Positions 1-8,850 are shown, counted from the stretch's first letter. The stretch is 64,000 bases of DNA from Hydrogenophaga sp. (GCF_026125785.1 NZ_JAHCKL010000001.1:376949-440948), one strand, 5' to 3'. Translations and numbers: made by a program. The notes: generated by a model from the sequence alone, not told the origin.

Positions 1-222
1 CAGCATGAAATCAACGCCACCAGCCACGCACCCGTATCAGGACTCCCGATGATTTGGGTCTATGGGCTTGGCTACGTCACGAGCGTCGGCATTGGCGTGG
101 TATCGCTCAACAAGCTATGGCGAATCGTGAGTGGCCAGATTGCCGACAACGAACTGATTGCGGTGAGCGAGAGCGAAGAGGTTCCGCACACTGAGACCGA
201 AGCCCCCCGGAGCCAAGCATGA
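1..222 (+). CDS. TRAP transporter small permease DctQ, 3' end only
   Basis: The window opens inside a reading frame whose last 73 codons are visible and that stops at 220-222. The fragment has a hydrophobic stretch (about residues 17-37 of the visible part, LPMIWVYGLGYV...) followed by a charged cytoplasmic tail. Its TGA overlaps the ATG of the following DctM gene (ATGA), the usual DctQ-DctM coupling. DctQ is the four-helix small membrane subunit of tripartite ATP-independent periplasmic transporters and pairs with DctM to take up organic acids. The 5' part lies outside the window. The assignment rests mainly on context and the C-terminal pattern. Confidence 0.8.
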   Translation, partial: QHEINATSHAPVSGLPMIWVYGLGYVTSVGIGVVSLNKLWRIVSGQIADNELIAVSESEEVPHTETEAPRSQA

Positions 223-1496
223 CCGCTGCCGTTTTCGTTTTCTCGCTGCTGGGCGCCATGGCGCTGGGCATGCCTATCGCGTTCGCGCTGATCGTTTGCG
301 GCGTCTGCCTGATGCTGCTGGGCGGCCAGTTCGACACCACGATCCTTTCGCAGAAGATCATCGAAGGCGCTGACAGCTACCCGTTGCTTGCCATTCCGTT
401 CTTCATGCTCGCTGGTGAGTTGATGAACGCTGGCGGTATCTCTAAGCGCATTGTCAATTTCGCGCTTGCCTGGGTCGGCCATATCCGCGGCGGTCTCGGT
501 ATCGTGGCCATCGTCGCTGCGGTGATCTTGGCCGCGATCTCCGGCTCAGCAGCTGCAGACGCAGCAGCCCTTGCCGCGATGCTGATACCGATGATGCGTA
601 AGGCAGGCTACGACATTCCACGCGCGGCGGGGCTGATCTCGGCCGGCGGAGTTATTGCTCCGGTGTTGCCCCCGTCGATTGGGATGATCATGTTTGGCGT
701 CATCGCGAACGTCTCGATCGGCAAACTATTCATGGCTGCCATCGTGCCAGGCTTGTTGATGGGGGCGGCGTTACTCATCGCCTGGCTTGTCGTGGCTCGC
801 AAGGACAATGTAGCTGTCTTGCCGCGCATGCCCATCAAACAGCGCTTCAAGGTGCTTTTCGACAGCCTGCTTGCACTCGTCATGCCGATTGGCATCGTCG
901 GTGGCATGAAGTTCGGGATATTCACGCCCACTGAAGCCGCAGTCGCCGCAGCCGTCTACGCCTTTGTTGTCGGCAAGTTCATATATGGCGAGCTGCGTTG
1001 GAAGCAGATTTACCCGCTCCTCGTCAGTGCTGCAAAGACCACTGCGGTCGTGGTATTCCTGATCGCTACCGCGCTCGTCTCCGGCTGGCTCATTACCGCT
1101 TCTGAAATACCGGACCAGGTCAGCGCGATGCTGGCGCCTTTTGTCGACAGCCCAACTTTGCTGATGTTCATCATGATGGGCCTGGTGGTCGTGGTCGGCA
1201 CCGCGCTCGACTTCACTCCGACCCTTCTGATTCTGACCCCCGTGCTGATGCCGATAGTGAAAGAGGCCGGCATTGATCCAGTTTACTTTGGCGTGCTATT
1301 CGTCATGAATAACGCCATCGGTCTTATCACCCCACCGGTGGGCATCGTGTTGAACGTTATCTGTGGAACAGCCAAGCTGAAGATGAATGAGCTGATGAGA
1401 GGACTGTGGCCGTTCCTGTTCGCGGAATTGATCGTTCTTCTCTTGCTTGTGCTCTTCCCCGCTCTCGTGCTGGTGCCGCTCAAGTGGCTCACCTAG
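219..1496 (+). CDS. TRAP transporter large permease DctM
   Basis: A 425-residue, very hydrophobic protein of the usual DctM length, with about 11-12 predicted membrane segments spread over its whole length. It starts in the ATGA overlap with the DctQ frame. Typical large-subunit signatures are visible, including GSAAADAAALAAMLIPMM near residues 110-127 and ITPPVGIVLNVICGTAK near residues 368-384. In the family this subunit carries the sodium-coupled transport path and receives substrate from the DctP periplasmic protein. It lies directly before dctP and upstream of hydroxyacid/sugar-acid-type enzymes, so the substrate is probably an organic or sugar acid. Substrate specificity cannot be read from the sequence. 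Confidence 0.93.
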   Translation: MTAAVFVFSLLGAMALGMPIAFALIVCGVCLMLLGGQFDTTILSQKIIEGADSYPLLAIPFFMLAGELMNAGGISKRIVNFALAWVGHIRGGLGIVAIVAAVILAAISGSAAADAAALAAMLIPMMRKAGYDIPRAAGLISAGGVIAPVLPPSIGMIMFGVIANVSIGKLFMAAIVPGLLMGAALLIAWLVVARKDNVAVLPRMPIKQRFKVLFDSLLALVMPIGIVGGMKFGIFTPTEAAVAAAVYAFVVGKFIYGELRWKQIYPLLVSAAKTTAVVVFLIATALVSGWLITASEIPDQVSAMLAPFVDSPTLLMFIMMGLVVVVGTALDFTPTLLILTPVLMPIVKEAGIDPVYFGVLFVMNNAIGLITPPVGIVLNVICGTAKLKMNELMRGLWPFLFAELIVLLLLVLFPALVLVPLKWLT

Positions 1497-1543
1497 CAGT
1501 GGATTCCCAACCTGAAATCGACCAACCTTCAAAGGAGACATTT

Positions 1544-2572
1544 ATGAAACACCGTCAACACAGCATCCTGGGTGCTGCCGCCATTACCGCCGCCCTGAGC
1601 ATTTCCGTGGGTTTCAGCAGCGCCGCGCATGCGCAGTTTCAGGAACGCACCATTCGCATGTCCTCTGGCGTGAGCAAGGAGCACCCCAATGGCATGGCGA
1701 TGATCAAGATGTCGCAATGCCTGGCGGAAAAGTCGGGTGGAAAATTCAAGCAGCGCAACTATTTCGACGCTTCTCTTGGCGCCGAACTGGCTGCCTCGCA
1801 ACAGGTTCGTTCGGGTACGCTCGATGTCGCCATGCTCGCCCCGTCTCCCTTGGTGGGCTCCATTCCTGAGCTGGCCGTTTTCGACCTGCCTTTCCTGTTC
1901 AACAACAACCAGGAAATCGATGCGTTCTTCAGCGGAAAGGTCAACGACTATTTCCGCGAGAAGTACCGCGGCATCGGCTTGGAGTTCCTGACCTATTGGG
2001 AATATGGTTTTCGCCATGCCACCAATTCGAAGCGTCCCATCAATAAATGGGAAGATATGCAGGGCCTGAAATTCCGCGTGATGCAGAACAAGGTCTACAT
2101 CGATACCTTCAACACATTCGGTGCCAATCCCGTTCCTCTTACCTTTGCGGAGGTCTATTCGGCACTGGAAACCAAGGCGGTTGACGGCCAAGAGAATCCA
2201 ATCATGGCGATCGAGAACATGAAGTTCTACGAGGTTCAGAAATACCTCTCGCTGACCCGCCACTCCTACAGTCCGATTGCGGTCCTCTATTCGAAGAAGC
2301 TGTTCGATGGCCTGAGCAAGGACGAGCAGCAAGCAGTACGTGACTGTGCTGAAGCTGGCCGGCAGGTCGCATTGACAGCGGTGCGTGATCTGGAAACGAA
2401 AAGCCTCGAAGCGATGAAGAAATCGGGCCTCCAGGTCAACGAAGTTTCTTCAGCAGAACTCGACCGCATGCGCGAGCGCGTCAAGCCGGTGTGGGACGCG
2501 CAAGCCAAAGTCATTGGCGAGCCCACCATGAAGTTTGTGCAGGACGAACTGAATCGCATCCGGGGCAAGTGA
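1544..2572 (+). CDS. TRAP transporter periplasmic solute receptor DctP
   Basis: A 342-residue secreted binding protein. The start at 1544 is chosen because AAAGGAGA at 1531-1538 is well placed and because it gives a clean signal peptide (MKHRQHS..., hydrophobic AITAALSISVGF, cleavage after AHA-Q). The mature part has DctP features: FAEVYSALETKAVDGQENP near residues 205-223, where the conserved arginine region and the Gly-Gln/Asn motif contact carboxylates, and VMQNKVY in the hinge region. It would deliver its ligand to the DctQM permease encoded just upstream, completing one operon. The reading frame extends upstream to 1406, but that extension only overlaps the dctM tail and is not used. Confidence 0.93.
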   Translation: MKHRQHSILGAAAITAALSISVGFSSAAHAQFQERTIRMSSGVSKEHPNGMAMIKMSQCLAEKSGGKFKQRNYFDASLGAELAASQQVRSGTLDVAMLAPSPLVGSIPELAVFDLPFLFNNNQEIDAFFSGKVNDYFREKYRGIGLEFLTYWEYGFRHATNSKRPINKWEDMQGLKFRVMQNKVYIDTFNTFGANPVPLTFAEVYSALETKAVDGQENPIMAIENMKFYEVQKYLSLTRHSYSPIAVLYSKKLFDGLSKDEQQAVRDCAEAGRQVALTAVRDLETKSLEAMKKSGLQVNEVSSAELDRMRERVKPVWDAQAKVIGEPTMKFVQDELNRIRGK

Positions 2573-2738
2573 GCTGATGCAAGACGCGCCGCTATCAAGA
2601 AATTATGGTAGCGGCCACTCTGACGTGGGGTAGGCCGGAACCGGTATGGAAACGAATATCGATGGCCTTTGCACCGCACAAATATGCTGCATTTCTGTTA
2701 TCCGTGTTTAACAACCAATGATTGGTTAGGAGAGAGGT

Positions 2739-3932
2739 ATGAAAATCGAGCGTGCTGAGACATTGAGTTGCGATGCCGGCTGGCGGAACTACAACTTTCT
2801 CAAAATTACTGCCGATGATGGCACTGTGGGCTGGAGTGAGTTTGACGAGGCCTTCGGACCTCCGGGCTTGTCGGCGGTTATCGAGCGGTTGGCGCCTCGA
2901 TTGATCGGCTTGCCGGCGCGTGAGCACGAAAGTGTGTTCACTACGCTCATGTCGCCATTGCGTCCCACACCCTATGGGATGAGTACTGCCGCATTGGGTG
3001 CCTTCGAGAATGCTTTGCTGGATCTCAAGGCCAGATCGCTCGGGATTCCATGTCATGAACTTCTCGGTGGCAAGCAGCGTGATGACGTCCCTATTTATTG
3101 GTCTCATTGCGCAAGCTGGAGAATCAATCATCCTCACCTGTACTCGCCCGCTATCGACAGCCTTGAAGGGGTGAAGGCGGCAGGGGAGGAGGCTCGCGCG
3201 GCCGGATTTTCTGCAGTCAAGACCAATTTGTTCATCCATGGCGATGGGAAGCCGCGGCAATGGATGCCAGGCTTCGGCGCACCTCATCAGCCTGGACTCA
3301 CCTGTGACACCAAGCTGTTGAAGAGCTTCCGCGCGCATCTGGAAGCGCTACGCGATGGGGCCGGTCCCGACGTCGAAGTGCTGGTGGACCTCAATTTCAA
3401 CGGCCGCACGGACGGATTCCTGAAGTTGATCCGTGCCCTGGAGAAGGACTTTCCCTTCTTCTGGATCGAACTTGACAGCTACAACCCGGCTGCGCTCGCC
3501 TACATCCGCCAGCAGAGCAATTCCCCAATCGCTGCGCTGGAGACGCTATTTGGTCTGCGGCAGTACCTGCCATATTTCCAGGCCCAAGCAGTCGATATCG
3601 CCATCATCGACGCGGTGTGGAACGGCGTCTGGCAGTCGATGAAGATCGCCAACGCCGCGGACGCCTTCGACGTGAACGTCGCACCGCATAACTTCTACAG
3701 TCACCTGGCCACGATGATGAACGTGCATTTCGCAGCGGCGACTCCCAACCTGCGCGTCATGGAACACGATGTGGACCGACTCGCATGGGATGAAGAACTG
3801 TTCACCGTAGCGCCGCAGATCCGCAATGGTTCTATCGCCGTGCCGGATGCCCCGGGATGGGGCACCGAGCCCAAAGAAGATGCTCTCAAAGCGCATCCAG
3901 CGAAGGAGATCAAAGGTTATCTCGGCCTTTGA
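2739..3932 (+). CDS. Enolase-superfamily mandelate racemase/muconate lactonizing enzyme-like protein
   Basis: A 397-residue protein with an N-terminal capping domain and a C-terminal TIM barrel. Visible catalytic candidates are Lys161 (AVKTN), the metal ligands Asp217 (VDLNF), Glu244 (WIELD) and Glu268 (ALETL), and His317 (APHNF), in the order expected for a dehydratase or racemase acting on an alpha-hydroxy acid. It sits after the TRAP genes with its own RBS (AGGAGAGAGG before the ATG) and before two hydroxyacid oxidoreductases. The pathway therefore probably converts an imported sugar acid or hydroxyacid. The exact substrate is unknown; the family contains many sugar-acid dehydratases and the 317-His geometry resembles those more than mandelate racemase itself. 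Confidence 0.88.
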   Translation: MKIERAETLSCDAGWRNYNFLKITADDGTVGWSEFDEAFGPPGLSAVIERLAPRLIGLPAREHESVFTTLMSPLRPTPYGMSTAALGAFENALLDLKARSLGIPCHELLGGKQRDDVPIYWSHCASWRINHPHLYSPAIDSLEGVKAAGEEARAAGFSAVKTNLFIHGDGKPRQWMPGFGAPHQPGLTCDTKLLKSFRAHLEALRDGAGPDVEVLVDLNFNGRTDGFLKLIRALEKDFPFFWIELDSYNPAALAYIRQQSNSPIAALETLFGLRQYLPYFQAQAVDIAIIDAVWNGVWQSMKIANAADAFDVNVAPHNFYSHLATMMNVHFAAATPNLRVMEHDVDRLAWDEELFTVAPQIRNGSIAVPDAPGWGTEPKEDALKAHPAKEIKGYLGL

Positions 3933-3964
3933 GCCAAGCAAAGAAATAGATCTCATATCCACTG

Positions 3965-3997
3965 CTGCCAGATAGCGGCAGTTTTCCCTTTTTTTAT
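3965..3997 (+). terminator. Rho-independent terminator
   Basis: The 5-bp stem CTGCC/GGCAG (3965-3969 and 3977-3981) is extended by the flanking sequence and followed by TTTTCCCTTTTTTT. It lies 32 bp after the enolase-superfamily gene and just before the dehydrogenase gene, so it probably ends or attenuates the TRAP-enolase transcript. Confidence 0.65.
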
Positions 3998-4009
3998 CTA
4001 GGGGCAAAC

Positions 4010-4960
4010 GTGAAGCCAATAGTAGTTATAGCGGACTCAGCAGCGCAAGAGCAGACCATCGAGTATTCAATACTGGAGCCTGTCGCAAACGTTATTTCAG
4101 CTCCCAAGGGGGATGCGGAGAAACTCAAAGAGCTAGTAAAAGACGCTGATGCCTTGCTGACTTGCTATACGCAAATCACAGAGGATATGGTGCATGCAAT
4201 GCAGAGGTGCAAAATCATTGCGAGAACGGGAATTGGTGTTGATACCGTCCCCGTCAAGCTCGCCACTGAAAAAGGGATCAAAGTCACGAACGTGCCAGAT
4301 TATTGTTTCAATGAAGTGGCTGACCATACGTTGGCGCTCATGCTTTCGCTCTTGCGCGGTATCGATGCCTCAGCCACAGCAAGCAGGGAAGGATATTGGG
4401 ACCTTAAGCGCGCCGGCACGCTGCTACGTATAACAGGTCGCAAGCTTGGTCTGGTGGGATTTGGAAATATATCCAGATATGTCGCTCGCCGTGCCGAGGC
4501 CTTCGGACTCCAAGTGATGGTCTACGATCCCTTTGTTCAGCAATCCACGCTTGAGGAGTATTCTGCAAAGCGCTGCGAGCTGGAGGAGCTGATCGCTCAA
4601 TCGGATGTTCTGAGCCTGCATGTGCCGCTGAACGAGAAAACCAGGCACCTGATCAATGCAAAAAGCATTTCCCTTATGAAGCCTGAGGCGGTTCTGGTAA
4701 ACACCTCTCGGGGAGGGCTGGTGGATACAACTGCGCTTTGTGACGCGCTGCGAAAAGGCAAGATTGCTGGCGCTGGCTTGGATGTGCTGGAGCAAGAGCC
4801 CCCGGAAAATATCGCGGAGATTGCGCAAACTCCTAGGTTGATTTTGACATCACATGCGGCATTTTACTCTGAGGAATCTATGAAAGAGCTTCGGATGAAA
4901 TCTGCCAGCGAGATCGCGTTGGTGCTTGCGGGACAGCAGGCGAGATACCCTGTGAATTGA
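4010..4960 (+). CDS. NAD-dependent D-2-hydroxyacid dehydrogenase (phosphoglycerate dehydrogenase-like)
   Basis: A 316-residue protein starting with GTG, the standard length of this family. The Rossmann motif GLVGFGNISR lies at residues 147-156, with Asp173 at the end of beta-2 (VYDPF) indicating NAD preference. The catalytic triad Arg234 (NTSRGG), Glu263 (EQEP) and His282 (SHAAF) is complete. It would interconvert a 2-hydroxyacid and a 2-ketoacid in the cytoplasm. The gene follows a terminator-like hairpin but shares strand and theme with the preceding TRAP/enolase genes and with the FMN oxidase downstream. No ACT domain is present, so it is a catabolic relative and not serine-pathway SerA. 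GC content is lower than in the upstream genes. Confidence 0.9.
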   Translation: MKPIVVIADSAAQEQTIEYSILEPVANVISAPKGDAEKLKELVKDADALLTCYTQITEDMVHAMQRCKIIARTGIGVDTVPVKLATEKGIKVTNVPDYCFNEVADHTLALMLSLLRGIDASATASREGYWDLKRAGTLLRITGRKLGLVGFGNISRYVARRAEAFGLQVMVYDPFVQQSTLEEYSAKRCELEELIAQSDVLSLHVPLNEKTRHLINAKSISLMKPEAVLVNTSRGGLVDTTALCDALRKGKIAGAGLDVLEQEPPENIAEIAQTPRLILTSHAAFYSEESMKELRMKSASEIALVLAGQQARYPVN

Positions 4961-5071
4961 TCGGTAGTTAATTTAACGTGGGGGTGGTTGGGGAAACTTT
5001 GCCAAATAGGGCGGATTGATTGCGCACAGAAAAATAGCAATTCTCACTACACCAATTAGAGAAATTTATGT

Positions 5072-6235
5072 ATGAATGTAATCACCAACATTGAGGATCT
5101 TCGGGTTCTAGCGAGGCAGCGCGTGCCCCGAATATTCTATGACTATGTGGATGTCGGCTCATGGTCGGAAAGCACATACCGAGCAAACGAAAAGGACTTT
5201 CAATCGCTGCCATTGCGACAGCGGGTGGCGGTCAATCTGGAAGCGCGTAGCACAGCTTCAGACATGATCGGCCAGGCTGTAAGCATGCCGGTCGCTTTAG
5301 CGCCCACAGGTTTGGCCGGAATGTTGCATGCAGATGGTGAGATATTGGCGGCCCGTGCTGCCAGAAGCTTTGGCGTTCCCTTCACATTATCGACCGTGAG
5401 CATCTGCTCGATTGAGGATGTGGCTAAACATGCAGGCGAGGGTTTCTGGTTCCAAGTCTATGTCATGCGCGACCGCGATTTCATCGAGCGATTGATCGAA
5501 CGTGCGAAGGCTGCGCGCTGTTCAGCGTTGGTACTTACGTTGGATCTGCAAATTCAGGGACAACGGCACAAGGATCTGAAAAACGGCCTTACTGCGCCGC
5601 CGCGGCTCACTGTTCCAAATCTGATCGATATGCTGAAGAAGCCACGTTGGTGTTTTGGCATGGCAGGCACTAGGCGTCGGCAGTTCGGAAATATTGTCGG
5701 CCATGTCAAAGGGGTGGAGAATATGCGCTCCTTATCCGAATGGACTGCACAGCAATTCGATCCGTCGTTGAGTTGGGCTGACGTGACATGGATCAAGAAG
5801 CGCTGGGGTGGGAAGCTGATTCTCAAAGGAATTCAGGATGCCGAAGACGCCCGGCTAGCGGTTGAATCGGGAGCAGATGCCTTGATCGTCTCCAATCATG
5901 GGGGACGCCAGTTGGATGGTGCACTAAGCAGTATTGCTGCGCTTCCGGCAATTGTGAGCGAGGTCGGATCCGAGATAGAAGTGCATCTGGATGGCGGTAT
6001 TCGCAGTGGCCAGGATGTTCTCAAAGCCCTAGCCTTAGGGGCTCGTGGCACTTATATTGGACGTTCGTACCTCTACGGATTGGGTGCGATGGGCGAAGCC
6101 GGCGTTACTAAAGCCCTGGAGCTTATCCAAAAAGAACTCGACTTGACTATGGCTTTCTGCGGCAAGACCCGAGTTAATCAAGTTGATAGAAGTATCTTCG
6201 CCTTTCAGCCGTTCCAAAGCTATCTTGCACATTAA
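5072..6235 (+). CDS. FMN-dependent alpha-hydroxyacid dehydrogenase/oxidase (LldD-like)
   Basis: A 387-residue TIM-barrel flavoprotein. Family residues are present: Tyr24 (FYDYVD), the FMN lysine Lys252 (LILKGI), the catalytic His276 with Arg279 in SNHGGRQLDG (274-283), the phosphate-binding LDGGIRSG (307-314), and GRSYLYGL near 330-337. It oxidises an L-2-hydroxyacid (lactate, mandelate, glycolate or similar) to the 2-keto acid, passing electrons to the respiratory chain or oxygen. Paired with the D-specific dehydrogenase upstream, it could process both enantiomers of an imported hydroxyacid. The membrane-targeting segment of mandelate dehydrogenase cannot be judged with certainty, so the substrate stays open. 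Confidence 0.9.
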   Translation: MNVITNIEDLRVLARQRVPRIFYDYVDVGSWSESTYRANEKDFQSLPLRQRVAVNLEARSTASDMIGQAVSMPVALAPTGLAGMLHADGEILAARAARSFGVPFTLSTVSICSIEDVAKHAGEGFWFQVYVMRDRDFIERLIERAKAARCSALVLTLDLQIQGQRHKDLKNGLTAPPRLTVPNLIDMLKKPRWCFGMAGTRRRQFGNIVGHVKGVENMRSLSEWTAQQFDPSLSWADVTWIKKRWGGKLILKGIQDAEDARLAVESGADALIVSNHGGRQLDGALSSIAALPAIVSEVGSEIEVHLDGGIRSGQDVLKALALGARGTYIGRSYLYGLGAMGEAGVTKALELIQKELDLTMAFCGKTRVNQVDRSIFAFQPFQSYLAH

Positions 6236-6258
6236 TGGAGAATGGTCGAACGGGGCTT

Positions 6259-6638
6259 TTACCTTGAGTCGTCCATGGCTCCGAATACCGAACCTTTTAG
6301 GAACGCCATTGCCTCTTTAAGTCGCGAGAGGGGTGCGCGAGGTTGAGCCGAATATGCTGTGAGTCGTTTTCGACGAACATCTCTCCACTTGCCAGGATCA
6401 GGCCGGCTTGCTTCAGAAAGAAGCAGGTCAGGTTGAAGGAAGGCTCGAAGTACGTACTTGGGTCCACTCATGCTAGATAGGTGGCCTGCGGAATCTGGAA
6501 CCGGGCCTCGGGAAGCGCTGGGGACAGGTAGCGCTGCATGTACGTGAGGTTGCGGTCCAGATAGATCCGCAGGGCGTTCTCCTGAGCGAGAACATTGGTC
6601 CCCGAGCGCAATATCACCTGATTGAAATCAAACCTCAT
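6259..6638 (-). pseudogene. C-terminal remnant of a MalY/PatB-type aminotransferase
   Basis: Translated on the minus strand, 6638 to about 6475 reads a PLP-aminotransferase C-terminal region (SGTNVLAQENALRIYL, then NLTYMQRYLSPALPEARF and IPQATYLA). An in-frame TGA at 6473-6475 sits where the family has the Trp of TYLAW. The same frame continues with VDPSTYF...FFLKQAGLILASGEMF...IRLNLAHPS, and then a frameshift to SRLKEAMAFLKGS. There is no PLP-lysine domain. This is therefore only the last third of an aminotransferase, broken by one nonsense change and at least one indel. It could once have belonged to the neighbouring catabolic cluster. Confidence 0.75.
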
Positions 6639-6700
6639 GAATGTCTTTCTCGGGGTGACGAGGGCATCGGAGCCTGGCCTGCCGTTTCCGAGTCCCAAAC

Positions 6701-7381
6701 TCAGATCCGGCAGCCGTAGATGCCGCAGCTGGCGCCGTCTTCGGTGTTCGGCGATGCCGGTGCGTCAATCGCCGTCTGGCTCAGGGCTGCGACGAATGCC
6801 TCGAGGGGCTGGGCGCCGGAGATATAGGCCTTGTCGTTGAAGATAAACAGTGGCACGCCGTTGGCGACCGAACTTGCTCGCCTCTCATCCTGTTCAATGT
6901 CGCGCACGCGGTCGAAGTCGATTGCGGCGATTCGTTCCGGAGAAAGGCCCGCCTGCGCGGCAACGGCGCGCAGCACGTCGTGGTCGAAAATGTCCTGGCC
7001 GTTAGTGACGCTCGCCAGCGACAGCGCCTCGATCATCTTGTCGCGCTCGGCTTCGGTGTTCAAGCTTTTCACCAGCGAGTGGGCGGCGCGCGTGTCGCCG
7101 AAGCGCATGGTTTGGAAGTTATACGTCAGGCTTTCTATCCTGCCATGTGCGGAAACGGCGTCCATCATTTGCTTGGCTTGGCGCTCGCCGCCGAGTTTCA
7201 TCTTGAGGGCGCTGGCGTAATCCGTCGGCGCCATGCCCTTGGCCAGGCGATAGGCATGGTTGGTGATGCTCACCTGCACCTTGCCGGCAAGGCGCTCGGT
7301 AGCTTGATCCAGGCGGCGCTTGGCGATCCAGCACCAAGGACAGACGAAATCCGACCACAGGTCGACATGTACAGTTTTCAT
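6701..7381 (-). CDS. DsbA-family oxidoreductase, FrnE-like
   Basis: A 226-residue protein starting at 7381 (MKTVHVDLWSDF). The longer frame to 7462 runs into the intergenic space and is not used. The thioredoxin-fold active site CPWC is at residues 14-17, with the cis-Pro region near VPLFIFNDK and a helical insertion between, as in the FrnE/2-hydroxychromene isomerase-like DsbA subgroup. No signal peptide is visible, so a cytoplasmic thiol-disulfide role is likely. A second cysteine pair lies at the extreme C-terminus (SCGIYGC). The gene lies 38 bp downstream of a TetR-type regulator on the same strand and is probably co-transcribed with it, suggesting inducible expression under oxidative or chemical stress. 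Confidence 0.85.
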   Translation of the reverse strand: MKTVHVDLWSDFVCPWCWIAKRRLDQATERLAGKVQVSITNHAYRLAKGMAPTDYASALKMKLGGERQAKQMMDAVSAHGRIESLTYNFQTMRFGDTRAAHSLVKSLNTEAERDKMIEALSLASVTNGQDIFDHDVLRAVAAQAGLSPERIAAIDFDRVRDIEQDERRASSVANGVPLFIFNDKAYISGAQPLEAFVAALSQTAIDAPASPNTEDGASCGIYGCRI

Positions 7382-7419
7382 GGGAACAGTCCTGAGTAAA
7401 TTTATCAACTCGCACCCAT

Positions 7420-8016
7420 TCAGTGCAGAGCTCGGGGGGCAGGTGAAATACCTGCAAGGCAAAGCAGGGTGCGGGCATCGACCGTCTTACGATCGTCCAA
7501 TGCCCAATCAACAAAGCTGGATCCTTCCAACAAGCTCAGGATCTGGCGCGAGCAGACTTCAGTGTCTATATGGGCAGGAATCTCCTGAAGGGCTGCACCC
7601 TCATCAAGGACCTTCTGAAGCCACTGGAGCTGAATGCGGAAGAAATTCCGAGTCAACGCCTGCAGCCGCGGAGGCAAGACGGCCATCTCTGCGGCGAGGG
7701 CACCACATAGCGGTAATCGGCCTTCCTTTGCTCCAGCCATAAACCAGTCAGCGAAGGCTGCCAGGCGAACCTCAACCGACGAGTGTCGATGGCAAATATC
7801 GTCGTAGGACTGAACCATGCGTTCAACATACGCCTGTACTACTGCTAGTCCAAGGTCTTCCTTAGCGGGAAAGTGGTGGTGAATGCTGGCCTTGCGAATA
7901 CCGACGGCTTCAGCCAAGTCGGCATAACTAAAGGCGGCGTATCCCTTGGAACGCAGGAGGGATTCAGCCGTCCGCATTAGCGAATCGCGAGTGTCGGAGT
8001 GCGTAGGGCGGGCCAT
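7420..8016 (-). CDS. TetR/AcrR-family transcriptional regulator
   Basis: A 198-residue protein with the classical N-terminal TetR helix-turn-helix: DTRDSLMRTAESLLRSKGY, then FSYADLAEAVGIRKASIHHHF near residues 29-49, and a variable C-terminal ligand domain. It starts at 8016 and reads toward the FrnE-like gene. The palindrome CTACCGACTGGTAG at 8077-8090, in its own upstream region, is a plausible operator. The likely role is autoregulated repression of itself and the DsbA-like enzyme. The inducer is unknown. Confidence 0.9.
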   Translation of the reverse strand: MARPTHSDTRDSLMRTAESLLRSKGYAAFSYADLAEAVGIRKASIHHHFPAKEDLGLAVVQAYVERMVQSYDDICHRHSSVEVRLAAFADWFMAGAKEGRLPLCGALAAEMAVLPPRLQALTRNFFRIQLQWLQKVLDEGAALQEIPAHIDTEVCSRQILSLLEGSSFVDWALDDRKTVDARTLLCLAGISPAPRALH

Positions 8017-8076
8017 GGAATGAAGGACGTTAGCGCGGCTTATGCGGAGCTGATATACCGGAGATATTTGCGCAGT

Positions 8077-8090
8077 CTACCGACTGGTAG
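8077..8090. promoter_or_regulatory. Putative TetR operator
   Basis: CTACC-GACT-GGTAG is a perfect 5-bp-arm palindrome 61 bp upstream of the tetR-like start, followed by a further GTAG. Position and form fit a TetR-family autoregulatory operator. This is inference from sequence only. Confidence 0.5.
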
Positions 8091-8168
8091 GTAGCGAGTC
8101 AAGGTTGGGCCGTGTTGTATTGACCCAGTGAAAACCTGCTCAGGTGTTACCGTCGAGAAAAGGACACC

Positions 8169-8444
8169 ATGAGTACGTTGATGGACGAAGAGATCAAGCG
8201 CTGGACGGCCAAGCGCAAGACTGCGTTGGTGCTGGAGATCATCCAGGGCAAGACCAGCGTGGCCGAGGCCAGTCGGGCCTACGACCTGCAGCCCTCGGAG
8301 ATCGAGGTTTGGCTGGAAGATGGCAAGAAGGGCATGGAGAACGCCTTGAAGGCCAACCCGCAGGACGTGCGCGAGCAGTACGAGCGCCAGCTCAAGGATC
8401 TGCAAGAGGCCTACGGCGAGGTGTTGTTGCCGGCCGAAAACTGA
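8169..8444 (+). pseudogene. Truncated transposase OrfA-like protein (DUF1153 type)
   Basis: The first 85 or so residues (MDEEIKRWTAKRKTALVLEI onwards, with VAEASRAYDL as the helix-turn-helix) match the small first-frame protein of transposase pairs annotated as DUF1153/IS3-type OrfA. After LQEAYGEV the frame runs into another insertion sequence whose end begins at about 8422, and it stops at LLPAEN. No OrfB follows. It is a remnant of an older element cut by an IS21-type end. Confidence 0.65.
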
Positions 8445-8850
8445 CCAGCAAACCGGTGTAATTCCGGCCGAATATTGACCAGGGTGTTTAGCCTGCCTTG
8501 CCTGATTTTTGGGCAGGAGCAAAGAGGTGATCACCATGGAAATGATTGGAAAAGTTCGGCGAATGCGTTTGCGCGACAGGTTGTCGCTCAGCGAGATTGC
8601 GAGACGCACGGGGCTGTCGCGCAACACCGTCAAGAAGTGGCTCAAGGAGCCTGAGGCGGCGATGCCGAAATACCAGCGCCGCGACACTGCGGGCAAGCTG
8701 ACGGCCTTCGAGGCGCAACTGCAGGAGGCACTACAAGGCGATGCGCGTCGGCCCAAACGGGATCGGCGCACGTCCAGGGCGCTGTTTGCGCAACTCAAGG
8801 CGCAGGGCTACGCGGGCGGCCACACGCTGGTAGCCGCCCTCAATGGCAGC
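8422..8850 (+). mobile_element. Left end and 5' istA fragment of an IS21-family element
   Basis: The segment starts with TGTTGTTGCCGGCCGAAAAC and carries two related terminal repeats, CCGGCCGAAAACTGACCAG near 8430 and CCGGCCGAATATTGACCAGG near 8465, the multiple-repeat end typical of IS21. An istA frame begins at 8536 (MEMIGKVRRMRLRDRLSLSE), containing the HTH LSLSEIARRTGLSRNTVKKW. IstA homology is lost after GYAGGHTLVA near 8850, so the DDE domain and istB are absent. It differs from the complete IS21 element at 18919-22543. Confidence 0.7.

Noticed and set aside
2588-2614. Hairpin GCCGCTA/TAGCGGC after dctP as terminator
   Set aside because: The stem is real, but no T-run follows, so intrinsic termination is not supported.
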